DNA of 64,000 bases, taken from the NCBI RefSeq assembly GCF_003635165.1, contig NZ_ML058607.1:84362-148361 (forward strand), written 5' to 3'. Made by a program: the position numbers and the translations under genes. Source of the stretch: Burkholderia sp. Nafp2/4-1b. GTDB taxonomy: Bacteria; Pseudomonadota; Gammaproteobacteria; Burkholderiales; Burkholderiaceae. Below are positions 1-8,339 of this stretch, piece by piece. The notes below the pieces were generated by a model. The model saw nothing but the letters and a program-made list of their open reading frames with translations. It was not told the DNA's origin and ran no database searches. Within the stretch, counting starts at the first letter, position 1. Each line of letters starts with the position of its first letter.

Positions 1-683
1 TTCGCGGGCAGGCCGGCGACTCTTCGCTGATCGATGAAATGCAGCGCGTCCTGATCGCCTAGCACCATACCCGCGGCACCGTCGACGAGCAGTGCGGCTC
101 CTTCGGGCAATGCAACGACGTGCTCCTGGGGATTGATCGCGAGAAACTCGGAGATGCGCTCCTCCCGGCTTTCGCCGTTGTGCCCCGCAACCTTCCCGCT
201 GATGAAATGCGGATTGATCTGAAAATGGATCAATCCGAGTGCACGCAAGGTCGGCGGCTGGACAATCGGCATGTCGTTGGTCGTGCGGATCGTTGGACAG
301 GCGACATTGCATCCGGCACTCCAGCCGATGTACGGCACGCCGTCGTTCACACGCTCTCGGATGGCATCGACGATGCGTTCGTCGTACAGGCGCTTGAGCA
401 GCGCGAAGGTGTTGCCACCGCCGATCGCAATTGCCTCCGCCCCGGAAACTGCCTGGAGCGGGTCCTTACGATGAATCGACTCGAGTTCGAAGCCCCATTG
501 TTCGAAAACGGGCCGTACCATTTGTTCATAATCGTCGTAGGTGGACGTAATGCCGCCTGCGTAAGGTACAAACAGAACGCGTTTCGCTCGCCCACTCAGC
601 AGCAGGTCAATCTGCTCGCGTGCTGGCTCGAGATACCCAAGCGCGCCCTTGCGCGAACTGCTCATTAACAAAAGATGCTTCAA
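1..683 (-). CDS. pepE: Dipeptidase E (peptidase S51), 3' end cut by window edge
   Basis: Reading the minus strand from a TTG at 683 gives 227 residues of a PepE-type serine dipeptidase, which cleaves Asp-X dipeptides in the cytoplasm. Visible family marks are GGGNTF (88-93), the nucleophile elbow GWSAG with Ser122, TNDMPIV with Asp137, and NPHF with His159, a Ser/Asp/His set lying two residues later than in E. coli PepE. The known family is about 229 residues, so only a few C-terminal residues should be missing. A GGAGGAG ribosome site six bases before the TTG supports that start over the ATG at 665. It follows the AroM-family gene in the same direction by 56 bp, so the two are probably co-transcribed. 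Confidence 0.9.
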   Translation of the reverse strand, partial: MKHLLLMSSSRKGALGYLEPAREQIDLLLSGRAKRVLFVPYAGGITSTYDDYEQMVRPVFEQWGFELESIHRKDPLQAVSGAEAIAIGGGNTFALLKRLYDERIVDAIRERVNDGVPYIGWSAGCNVACPTIRTTNDMPIVQPPTLRALGLIHFQINPHFISGKVAGHNGESREERISEFLAINPQEHVVALPEGAALLVDGAAGMVLGDQDALHFIDQRRVAGLPA

Positions 684-690
684 TTTAACG

Positions 691-697
691 CTCCTCC
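691..697 (-). promoter_or_regulatory. Strong ribosome binding site for a TTG start
   Basis: On the minus strand this reads GGAGGAG and sits six bases ahead of a TTG codon at 683. It is the reason for choosing TTG over the downstream ATG at 665 for the dipeptidase gene. Confidence 0.7.
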
Positions 698-739
698 GTT
701 CGAACATCGTTCCAGGAAATGCACGAACGACGTTCTTAC

Positions 740-1420
740 TCACAACATTTCGGCGACGCATTTGGCCACCAGCGTATTCGATAGAATCACCGGGCATCCC
801 GCCTCTCGCGCTGCACGCGCACGATGACGCTGTTCGTATCCCATGCAATCAAGCACGAGAATCTGCGCGCCGCGTTCACGTAACGTGCGCGCGGCGATTG
901 ACAATTTCCCGATGTCGTCGGAATAGGGTGATGCTGCTGCGTACAAGGCCGGCGTCGACAAAATTTGCCACTTCGCCACTTCTGTTTCGATCTGCTCCAG
1001 AAGCGGCATGACGACCCCGACTCTCTCGGATCGCGCCAGCGCGCCGATGATCGCCGGAACCATCTTGTCGGGTTCGAACAGGCGCGCCCCCTTGCACGAG
1101 AGCCCATCAAATTCGCCCGTGCACAGCAACAGTATTGCCTCGCATCCTTGCGCTTCGAGCCACACGATCTTTTCCTGCAGCGCGTTGCCGACAGCCTCCT
1201 TGTCGAGGACCACGGTCGTACCGTCGGCTACGCGTGTAACCAGCTTCCGCCCGTTCCCGCACGGTGCGAAGCGCACCTCCATTTCATCTCTCGTCAGCCC
1301 GTCCAGAACCCCTGCATGGACGCACTTCACGCCGCGTGGCATGGCTGCCTCGACGACTGACGCGATATTTTTTCGCGGCGCTTGGCCGATCGTCAGCGTC
1401 GCAAGCATCCGATTACCCAT
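740..1420 (-). CDS. AroM family protein
   Basis: A 226-residue protein close in length and sequence pattern to E. coli AroM: an N-terminal LTIGQAPR block, a central FEPDKMVP block, VAKWQIL, and a C-terminal LDCMGYEQRHR followed by GCPVILSNTLVAK. No biochemical role is established for the family. Its repeated Rossmann-like layout resembles Asp/Glu/hydantoin racemases, and with the hydantoinase-like gene nearby a racemase-like role is a reasonable guess (inference). The ATG at 1420 has a GAGG site five bases upstream, so I prefer it over a TTG at 1435. It lies between the IclR gene (135 bp upstream) and pepE (56 bp downstream), all in one direction. Confidence 0.85.
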   Translation of the reverse strand: MGNRMLATLTIGQAPRKNIASVVEAAMPRGVKCVHAGVLDGLTRDEMEVRFAPCGNGRKLVTRVADGTTVVLDKEAVGNALQEKIVWLEAQGCEAILLLCTGEFDGLSCKGARLFEPDKMVPAIIGALARSERVGVVMPLLEQIETEVAKWQILSTPALYAAASPYSDDIGKLSIAARTLRERGAQILVLDCMGYEQRHRARAAREAGCPVILSNTLVAKCVAEML

Positions 1421-1555
1421 TTGTGCCTCAATCAAGCGAACCTCGCTGCCGGATTCGTTCGAGCGCGCCGTACAGCTCGACGAGGCAACGATAACCGTCC
1501 GTGGCGTGGAACCGGCACATGCCGTCAGCGCCCATGGGGTTTGAAGTGGCCACGT

Positions 1556-2341
1556 CTAAGCAATCGGATCCGATCCTGGTGACCAGAACGGATCTCCGAC
1601 AGTGCGGCCCAACTGGGATGCCTGCTCCCGCGTCATCGCGGCGAGGCGTTCGATCTCGGATGGCGCGCTCATCGTGAGCGGAAACGCCAAGCTGAATGCC
1701 AGCGACTCGCCGCTGGAAGGATCACCGACCGCGCATCCCACCGCTCCTATCCCGGACAACGATTCGTCGAGCGCGACCGAAAAGCCTGTGCGGCGCGTTT
1801 CCGCGACCCGCCGCAAGAGTTCGGCGACCGTATCCGGCGCAGCCGACGAGGCCGGCGGCAATCCGGCGGCGAACCGGCGCGCGATGGATTCGTCGGTCTC
1901 GCGCGCCAGCAGCGCGCGGCCGGTCGAACCTGCCCACGCGGGCCCGCGTTGCCCAGGAAACGTGACGAACCGCAAAGGGTGAATGCCCGGATGAACGCGA
2001 AGCACGACGACTTCCTGTTCGTCGAGAACCGAGATGTACCCGGTATGCCCGGTCTGCTCGCACAATCCGCTCAGCGCCTTGTCCATCATGCTGAGTAATG
2101 GCGTCGATGCCCTGACCATATGCGCGAGTTCGAGCAGCATAAGCGCCGGACCGTAGGCGAGCGTCACGGAATCGCGTTCGAGAAGCCTCTGCTCCGCCAT
2201 TTGCTTCAGGACGCGCGACGCCGAGCTTTTCGGCATGTCGAGGTACTGAACGACGTCACTGACCGTCACGGCGCGCCGCAGACGCGTCAGAAGCTGAAAA
2301 ATCGCGCTGGTGTTTTCGAGAGAGCCCATCTTTGGTTCCAT
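1556..2341 (-). CDS. IclR family transcriptional regulator
   Basis: A 261-residue DNA-binding regulator. The N-terminal winged helix-turn-helix (about residues 8-60) carries VSDVVQYLDMPKSSASR. The ligand-binding IclR/GAF-like domain follows, with GHTGYISVLDEQEVVVLRV and the family C-terminal pattern GFSVALDESLSGIGAVGC. It is placed after the permease genes (310 bp gap) and before aroM-like and pepE, all on the minus strand, so it probably controls this catabolic island. The ATG at 2341 has no clear ribosome site, whereas the ATG at 2329 has GGAA six bases upstream and may be the true start. A dyad just upstream (2347-2360) could be its own operator. Confidence 0.88.
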   Translation of the reverse strand: MEPKMGSLENTSAIFQLLTRLRRAVTVSDVVQYLDMPKSSASRVLKQMAEQRLLERDSVTLAYGPALMLLELAHMVRASTPLLSMMDKALSGLCEQTGHTGYISVLDEQEVVVLRVHPGIHPLRFVTFPGQRGPAWAGSTGRALLARETDESIARRFAAGLPPASSAAPDTVAELLRRVAETRRTGFSVALDESLSGIGAVGCAVGDPSSGESLAFSLAFPLTMSAPSEIERLAAMTREQASQLGRTVGDPFWSPGSDPIA

Positions 2342-2651
2342 ATTTCGGAACTACATTCCACAATAAGAAACATAATGACGGGGACTTCCCTAGACAACTA
2401 GTAGGAATTTCCCGGACGGCATGCCCGTGATCCGCTCCTGTTTTCAGGCGTGCCTTGTGGAATCCGGGGAGGCGGTCGTCGCACCCGGCGCCGACGTAGT
2501 TTTGCGGATGACGCCAACTGCAAGTCGCACATCCGCGTCCAAGCGATGTCCGATGCTATGACTGCCACACCGAAGCCGCCGCAAACAGCGGCGGGTTCGC
2601 GCGTGCGAAGCAATTGCAACGATCGGCTTTCGGGATCAACCGCTCTCGCCT
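2342..2651. other. Intergenic region, 310 bp, IclR promoter region
   Basis: Between the end of the PotI-like permease gene and the IclR gene, both minus strand. Apart from the candidate operator near 2347 and an AT-rich stretch around 2340-2410 that could hold the IclR promoter, I see no gene. Short ORFs here look like chance readings of GC-rich DNA. Confidence 0.5.
2347..2360. promoter_or_regulatory. Candidate IclR operator (GGAA-N5-TTCC dyad)
   Basis: The sequence GGAACTACATTCCA directly precedes the IclR-family start codon. Read on the minus strand it is TGGAATGTAGTTCC, which resembles the E. coli IclR consensus (TGGAAAT-N-ATTTCCA, from memory). Its place at the start codon fits negative autoregulation. 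This is inference from a short dyad. Confidence 0.35.
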
Positions 2652-3461
2652 TTACCGCGCAAACCGAATCTGCCTGCGTTTAAGGCTGCTCGCAGCCAGC
2701 ACGATCAGCGATACGCCCCCTATCATCACCGTAGCCAACGCGTTCATCTCCGGATTCATTCCCAGTCGTACCCGGGAAAACACCACCAGCGGCAGCGTGG
2801 TCGAGCCCGGTCCGGAGAGAAATGCCGACAAGATGAGGTCGTCGAGCGAAATCGTGAACGACAGCAACCACCCGGACACGATTGCCTGAAAGATCGCCGG
2901 AAGCGTCACGTGAAAGAACGCCGCGACCGGACCGGCGCCGAGATCGAGCGCGGCCTCCTCGATGGCGATGTTCAGCTCCCTCACGCGCGACTGAACGATG
3001 ACCGCGACGTACGACACGCACAGCACCGTATGTCCGATCGCCATCGTCATCCAGCCGCGCCCGGACGGCCAGCCGAGGCACTGCTCGAGCGCGACGAACA
3101 GCAGCAGCAACGCGATGCCGAGCACCACTTCCGGAATGACGAGCGGCGCATTGATCAGCAGCGAAAACGCGGACCGCCCGCGAAAGCGATTGAAGCGCGC
3201 GAGAATGAAGCCCGCCCATGTGCCGATCAGAGCCGACAGGCATGCGGTGCAAAACGCGATCTTCAGCGAAAGACCGGCCGCGTGCAGCAGTTCGTCGTCG
3301 CGCGTCAGCTCGGCATACCATCGCAGCGATGCGTGGGACCACACGCTGGCCAGCTTCGAATCGTTGAACGAGTAAGCGATCACGCTCGCGATCGGAAAGT
3401 ACAGGAATGCAAATCCGAGAACGAGCACGAGCACGCTCGCCTTGCCAGTCATGTTCTTCAC
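2652..3461 (-). CDS. ABC transporter permease, PotI-like (polyamine type)
   Basis: A 269-residue inner-membrane permease, the second channel subunit of a polyamine/opine-type importer. It matches E. coli PotI along its length: FLYFPIASVIAYSFNDSKL at the N-terminus, RWYAELTRDDELL, the ATPase-docking EAA loop EEAALDLGAGPVAAFF, and SGPGSTTLPLVVFS followed by LGMNPEMNAL near the end. About six membrane segments are evident. A GTG at 3461 overlaps the TGA of the upstream permease (GTGA), suggesting translational coupling; the ATG at 3452 is the alternative. It is the last gene of the transporter run. Confidence 0.9.
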   Translation of the reverse strand: MKNMTGKASVLVLVLGFAFLYFPIASVIAYSFNDSKLASVWSHASLRWYAELTRDDELLHAAGLSLKIAFCTACLSALIGTWAGFILARFNRFRGRSAFSLLINAPLVIPEVVLGIALLLLFVALEQCLGWPSGRGWMTMAIGHTVLCVSYVAVIVQSRVRELNIAIEEAALDLGAGPVAAFFHVTLPAIFQAIVSGWLLSFTISLDDLILSAFLSGPGSTTLPLVVFSRVRLGMNPEMNALATVMIGGVSLIVLAASSLKRRQIRFAR

Positions 3462-4423
3462 GCCGTGCCTCCACGCTCGCGGTTCTGGTAATGCTGAAAT
3501 GCGGCGATCGGCACGAGCAGCATCACCATCATTGCAATGGTGATGGCCGCCGCCGCCGGCCAGTCCATGTTGTTGAAAAACTCGTCCCACATCAGCCGCC
3601 CGATCATCAGCGTGTCGGATCCGCCGAGCAATTCGGGAATCACGTATTCGCCGACCGACGGAATGAACACCAGCAGGCTACCGGCGAAGATGCCGTTTCG
3701 CGCGAGCGGAATGGTCACGCGAAAGAACGCCTCGACCGGCCCGGCGCCGAGATCGTAGGCCGCCTCGAGCAGGCGCACGTCCATCTTCATCAGATGCGCG
3801 CACAACGGCATGACCATGAACGGCAGGTACGAGTACACCATCCCGATATAGACGCCGATATCGGTGTGATAGAGCCGCAGCGGCGACGCGATCAGGCCGG
3901 CTGCCATCAGTGCGCGGTTGAGTATGCCGTCGTCCTTGAGAATGCCGCCCCACGCATAGACTCGCAGCAAAAACGACGTCCAGAACGGCAGCATCACGCC
4001 GAGCAACAGGACATTCCTGCGTGCCGGCGCCGCCCGCGATATGCAGTACGCGAACGGAAAGCCGAGCACGAGACACAGCACGGTCGAGATCGCCGCGATC
4101 TTCAGCGAACTGAGGTAGGTCGACACATAGAGACTGTCGGTCAACACGTTGACGTAATGCTGCAGGCTCAGCACGATGCGGATCAGCGAATCCGACACGA
4201 CGACCGTATCCGTATAGGGTGGACTTCGAAGCGCAACGTCCGAAAAACTGATCTTGAGGACCAGCAGAAACGGAATGGCAAGCACCAGCGCGAGCCAGGC
4301 CGACGGAACGGCGATCGCGAGGCTGCGCCGGCTCGGCGCAATCGATCCGAACCATGTCGGTATGCGTCGCAGCACGGCCGGCAACCGGCGGCGCTGCATC
4401 AACTGAATGCGGAAAGTATTCAT
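3458..4423 (-). CDS. ABC transporter permease, PotH-like (polyamine type)
   Basis: A 321-residue inner-membrane permease, partner of the PotI-like subunit. After a short basic N-terminus come roughly six membrane spans. The family patterns LPFWTSFLLRVYAW, the EAA loop EAAYDLGAGPVEAFF, and IPSVGEYVIPELLGG are present. The start is fixed by an ATGA overlap with the stop of the ATPase gene at 4420-4423, and its own stop overlaps the GTG of the next permease, so the three ABC genes are translationally linked. Substrate cannot be read from the permeases alone; the neighbouring binding protein argues for a polyamine-like or other cationic ligand. Confidence 0.9.
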   Translation of the reverse strand: MNTFRIQLMQRRRLPAVLRRIPTWFGSIAPSRRSLAIAVPSAWLALVLAIPFLLVLKISFSDVALRSPPYTDTVVVSDSLIRIVLSLQHYVNVLTDSLYVSTYLSSLKIAAISTVLCLVLGFPFAYCISRAAPARRNVLLLGVMLPFWTSFLLRVYAWGGILKDDGILNRALMAAGLIASPLRLYHTDIGVYIGMVYSYLPFMVMPLCAHLMKMDVRLLEAAYDLGAGPVEAFFRVTIPLARNGIFAGSLLVFIPSVGEYVIPELLGGSDTLMIGRLMWDEFFNNMDWPAAAAITIAMMVMLLVPIAAFQHYQNRERGGTA

Positions 4424-5574
4424 GCCGTCAGCACCATCACGTCGTCTGCATCCCAGCACACGGAGACCTCTTCTCCCGTGACGGGCGGATGTTCGCTCGT
4501 CACGCCAGCGACCGGCACATACGACAGCAACGTCCTGCCGCCCGGAAGCGCGACGTGGAAGCTCGAATAATCGCCCATGTATACCGTGTCGACGACCGTG
4601 CCGACAGCGCAGTTGCGCTCACCGGCAATCCGGCGGCGCGAGACCCTGACCCGGGTCGGCCGGACCGAAACGGCGACCGCCATGCCAGGCGACCCCGTGA
4701 TGCCATGGCCGACGTATATCTCGGATTCGAGTTGCTCGCAGCGGATCACCGTATGATCCGGACTGCTCTCGTGCACGGTTCCCTCCAGAATGTTGGTCGT
4801 ACCGATGAAACTCGCCGTGAATCGGCAGTTCGGAAATTCGTAGACATCGCGAGGCGTTCCCGTCTGCACGATGTTGCCGGCGCTCATGATCGCGAGGCGA
4901 TCGGCCATGGCCATGGCCTCCTCCTGATCGTGCGTCACCATGATGCAGGTCACGCCGACCTTCTCGATGATTTTCACGAGTTCCAGCTGGGTCTGCTGGC
5001 GAATTTGCCGATCCAGCGCTGACATCGGTTCATCGAGAAGCAGGAGCTTCGGCTGCTTCGCCAGCGACCGCGCAAGCGCGACACGCTGTTGCTGCCCGCC
5101 AGAAAGCTGATCGGGCCGCCGGTTCGCGAACGAGGCCATCTGCACCAGTTCGAGCATCTGCATGACGCGCTCCCTGCGGGCAGGCCGTGTCATCTTTTCC
5201 CATTTCAGACCGAATGCGACGTTCTGCGCGACGCTCAGATGCGGAAACAGCGCATACGACTGAAACATCATGTTGACCGGCCGTCGATAGGGTGGGCATT
5301 CCGTGATATCCGTGCCATCGATGAGAATGCGGCCGGAAGTCGGTGTCTCGAAGCCGGCCAGCATGCGCAGCAACGTCGACTTTCCGCATCCGGAACTGCC
5401 CAGCAGCGCGAAAAGTTCGCCCTTGCCGACGCGGAGGTCGACCTCGTGAACAGCAACCGCATCGCCGAACTTCTTGACCAGCTTCTCGATGCGGACGAAA
5501 CCGGCGTCGCTGCGCGCCGGGTCGCTTGGGGTGGCCGGCCGCTGCAACAGCGGTGAGGCATCGGTGAGATTCAT
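4420..5574 (-). CDS. ABC transporter ATP-binding protein, PotG/PotA-like
   Basis: A 384-residue cytoplasmic ATPase that powers the adjacent permeases. It shows Walker A GSSGCGKST, the Q-loop region [15 protein letters not shown], signature LSGGQQQRVALAR, Walker B LLLLDEPMSALD, and the switch histidine in VTHDQEEAMAMADR, then a TOBE-type C-terminal regulatory domain ending CWDADDVMVLTA as in PotG. I chose the ATG at 5574 because homologues begin near there; an in-frame ATG at 5625, only eight bases after the porin-like stop, would add 17 residues. It sits 59 bp downstream of the DUF3138 gene and overlaps the permease start. Confidence 0.92.
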   Translation of the reverse strand: MNLTDASPLLQRPATPSDPARSDAGFVRIEKLVKKFGDAVAVHEVDLRVGKGELFALLGSSGCGKSTLLRMLAGFETPTSGRILIDGTDITECPPYRRPVNMMFQSYALFPHLSVAQNVAFGLKWEKMTRPARRERVMQMLELVQMASFANRRPDQLSGGQQQRVALARSLAKQPKLLLLDEPMSALDRQIRQQTQLELVKIIEKVGVTCIMVTHDQEEAMAMADRLAIMSAGNIVQTGTPRDVYEFPNCRFTASFIGTTNILEGTVHESSPDHTVIRCEQLESEIYVGHGITGSPGMAVAVSVRPTRVRVSRRRIAGERNCAVGTVVDTVYMGDYSSFHVALPGGRTLLSYVPVAGVTSEHPPVTGEEVSVCWDADDVMVLTA

Positions 5575-5633
5575 GGATTGCTCGCTTGCCTGAAAATGAA
5601 ACCGGATTGCGCCGGTACGCGTCATGCGCGATG

Positions 5634-7115
5634 TCAGAACGTATAGACCAGCGTCGTTCCGATCACGTCATTGCTTTTCCGCCACGAGCCGTCGGCGCGC
5701 TGGAACACGTTCTTGTTTGCCCAGTCATGACGGTATTCGACCTTGATCGTGTAGTTCACGGCCGGATAGAACATCAGATCGAACGCGACGTCCTGCCGGT
5801 TGGCCCCGCGACATTCGAGCCCGTTGTTGCTCGACGCGGCCAGACAGGACGGGTCGATGCCGAAGCCGTTCAGGCCGTCGGTTCCGGCCGAGGCCATGCC
5901 CGACAACGCACTGCCGCCGACATAAGTATTCCCGCCACCGCCACCGTTGCGGCTGTTGTTCAGATAATCCCAGCGCAGCGCGACGCCCATCAGCCCGATC
6001 GTCGGCAGGTGCCATTTGCGCGTGTACAGCATCGAAAGCCCCCACCACGTCGCATCCTGTCCGTTCCATGCTGCATGCTTCTGCTTGCCGACGTCGAATT
6101 CCGCGTTGAACGTCGTGTCCGCGACCGAGTAGGTCGCATCGATGTCCATGAACATGTAGGTCGAAAACGGCGACGCGGCCGTGCAGTTGTAGCCGAACCC
6201 TCCCGACGTGCACTCCCCGCCGGCATTGCCCGAATAGATCGCCTGCCGGCCGATTGCACCCGCCCAGCCCACGTCCCAGGCCCCCTTGCTGCGATCGATC
6301 CGCCAGTTGATCATCGGCGTGAGACTCGTATGCACGCGTCCGCTCGAATCGGATGCAATCGCCGCGTGCGTCAGGTTCTGCGCATTGCCGACGATCACCT
6401 TCCAGGTGTAATCGCCCTTGGACCCGTTGTATCCGGCGCCGACGAAATAGCCGGGAATGCTGAAGTCGTACAGGAGGTTGTGCGTCAGCGTAGGCAGCAG
6501 GTTGGATTGCTGCGATTCGTAGCCCGCGACGCTGGGCATGAGGCCGAACAGAAACTGGTTCGTGTCGTCGTGCGGGATCGTCACGAAGGCCGTATTGAAG
6601 ATGTTGTTGCCCCTGGCGCCGTCGAGCGTCGTATTGCCGGCGCCCCGGTTGGGCTGAATCTGGATTTCGGCCGAAGGCGCGGTGGGCCCGACGCCGAACG
6701 TCTTCTTGATGTCGAGGTACACGTCGCCCATGTTGCCGCCATAGTACGTATACCCGCTGTTGTGATCGAGAAACGAAACGCCGCCGCTGCGCGCGTTCCG
6801 GTTGTACAGATACATCGGGTCCAGATAGCCGGTGATCGACAGGCCGGCGGTCGGCCCCTCGCTCGCCGCCGTGCTCAGCGTCTCGACCTGCAGATTCTGT
6901 CTGGCCACCTGCTGCTTGAGATCGGCGAATTCCGCCTCCGAAACGCCCGGACTCGCGCTCCCCGACTTCACCGGCGCATCCTTCGCGGACCGCTCCAGAC
7001 TGTCCACCTTTCTTTGCAATACCTGCAATTGCGCCTTCAGCTCGTCGACGACCGCATCCGCGTGGGAAACCGCCGGCACGCAAGCCACCAGCAACGCTCC
7101 AATCCGCCTTTTCAT
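5634..7115 (-). CDS. DUF3138-type outer-membrane porin-like protein
   Basis: A 493-residue exported protein. It starts with a signal peptide (MKRRIGALLVACVPAVSHA), then a short coiled coil rich in Q and L (VDELKAQLQVLQRKVDSLE), then a long region of alternating aromatic strands typical of an outer-membrane barrel, ending in ...GTTLVYTF with terminal Phe. The pattern matches DUF3138 proteins of Burkholderia and Ralstonia as I remember them. AGGAG seven bases before the ATG at 7115 fixes the start. It stands between the binding protein and the ATPase gene, so it is most likely the outer-membrane entry channel for the same substrate (inference). Confidence 0.82.
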   Translation of the reverse strand: MKRRIGALLVACVPAVSHADAVVDELKAQLQVLQRKVDSLERSAKDAPVKSGSASPGVSEAEFADLKQQVARQNLQVETLSTAASEGPTAGLSITGYLDPMYLYNRNARSGGVSFLDHNSGYTYYGGNMGDVYLDIKKTFGVGPTAPSAEIQIQPNRGAGNTTLDGARGNNIFNTAFVTIPHDDTNQFLFGLMPSVAGYESQQSNLLPTLTHNLLYDFSIPGYFVGAGYNGSKGDYTWKVIVGNAQNLTHAAIASDSSGRVHTSLTPMINWRIDRSKGAWDVGWAGAIGRQAIYSGNAGGECTSGGFGYNCTAASPFSTYMFMDIDATYSVADTTFNAEFDVGKQKHAAWNGQDATWWGLSMLYTRKWHLPTIGLMGVALRWDYLNNSRNGGGGGNTYVGGSALSGMASAGTDGLNGFGIDPSCLAASSNNGLECRGANRQDVAFDLMFYPAVNYTIKVEYRHDWANKNVFQRADGSWRKSNDVIGTTLVYTF

Positions 7116-7209
7116 CTCGTGTCTCCTCACCCTGCCAATTATTTCGTTATGCAAATCAATAAGCCTGGCATTCATCGCGTGCGACGCCGCCATGCGGCGT
7201 CGCTTCCGC

Positions 7210-8328
7210 CTATCGGCCGGCCTTCAGCTCGAGGTAATCCCGATTGATCTGACGCATCAGGGAGATCGGCAACGGCTTCTCGAGCGTCACCCGCTTCATA
7301 TCCTCCGGCGGCGGAAAGATGGCCGGATCATTCATGATCTTCGGATCGATCAGCGGGCGCGCCGCGCTGACCGAGGTCGGGTACTTGAGCTCATTGGTCT
7401 GCATGGCCGATACATCCGCGCGCAACATGAAATCGATGAACTTCATCGCGTTTTCCTTGTGCGGCGCCCCCGCGGGAATGGCGAACATGTCGACCCAGAG
7501 CGGCGCACCCTCCTTCGGAATGACGAAGGTCAGATCGAATTTCCGTCCGGCCGCCTTCGCCTGGAGCTTCGCCGTTTGCGCGTCGCCGGAATATGCCACG
7601 GCGGCGCACACGTCTCCGCCCGCAAGATCCGCGATATAGCTGGACGAGCTGAACTGTGTGACGTACGGGCGAATCGCCTTGAGCTTTTCCAACGCGGTCT
7701 TGAAGTCCTTCGGATCCTGCGTATCGGGATTGAGCTTCGCTCCGAACAACGCATCCTGGAAAGTCTCGCCGCCGTTGTCCTGCAGCGAGATCCCGCACGA
7801 CTTCAGCTTGCCGGCCCACTTCGGGTCGAACAGCATGTCCCAGCTGTTCAGCGGAGCGTCCGTGCCAGCGCGCTTCCTGACCTCGGTCAGGTTGTAGGCC
7901 AATCCCGTGATGCCCCACACGTACGGCACGCCATATTCGCCCTTGGGATCGTTGACCTTGATCAGATTCACGATCTGAGGATCGAGATTCTTTAGATTCG
8001 GCAACTTCGTCAGGTCCAGCCGCGCGAACAGGCCGGCCTCCTTTTCCTTCGCGAAATAGTTGTTGCTCGGCACGACAATATCGTAGTCGGACCGCCCCGC
8101 GAGCAGCTTGGTCATCAGCGTGTCGTCGGTGTCGTAGACGTCGTACGTCACCTTGATGCCCGTTTCCTTCTCGAACTTGTCGACGGTGCCCGGCGCGATG
8201 TTCTCCGAAAAGTTGTAGACATGGAGTACTTTGGCGTCGTCGGCATGCGCCACCGTGCAGCAGATCGCCGCCGTGATTGCGCACGAAACCGCCGCGCGGA
8301 TCGCCTTCAGACTGGATTGAGTAAACAT
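7210..8328 (-). CDS. Extracellular binding protein, PotF/PotD-like
   Basis: A 372-residue periplasmic binding protein with an N-terminal signal peptide ending about residue 29 (TVAHA). It aligns with E. coli PotF: LHVYNFSENIAPGTV, KFEKETGIKVTYDV, LKSCGISLQDN, SSSSYIADLAGGDVC and DMFAIPAG. Of the PotF putrescine pocket, Ser88, Glu188, Asp249, Asp280 and Tyr316 are retained, while PotF Trp37, Asp39 and Trp244 become Phe40, Glu42 and Tyr246. The acidic amine anchors therefore remain but the aromatic box is altered, so a cationic ligand other than putrescine is possible. It lies 11 bp after the hydantoinase-like gene, an unusual pairing. Confidence 0.9.
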   Translation of the reverse strand: MFTQSSLKAIRAAVSCAITAAICCTVAHADDAKVLHVYNFSENIAPGTVDKFEKETGIKVTYDVYDTDDTLMTKLLAGRSDYDIVVPSNNYFAKEKEAGLFARLDLTKLPNLKNLDPQIVNLIKVNDPKGEYGVPYVWGITGLAYNLTEVRKRAGTDAPLNSWDMLFDPKWAGKLKSCGISLQDNGGETFQDALFGAKLNPDTQDPKDFKTALEKLKAIRPYVTQFSSSSYIADLAGGDVCAAVAYSGDAQTAKLQAKAAGRKFDLTFVIPKEGAPLWVDMFAIPAGAPHKENAMKFIDFMLRADVSAMQTNELKYPTSVSAARPLIDPKIMNDPAIFPPPEDMKRVTLEKPLPISLMRQINRDYLELKAGR

Positions 8329-8339
8329 GGCTGTTGCAC

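Noticed and set aside
5586..7247. 553-codon plus-strand ORF opposite the DUF3138 gene
   Set aside because: Antisense shadow; the minus-strand protein has a signal peptide, ribosome site and barrel-type C-terminus.
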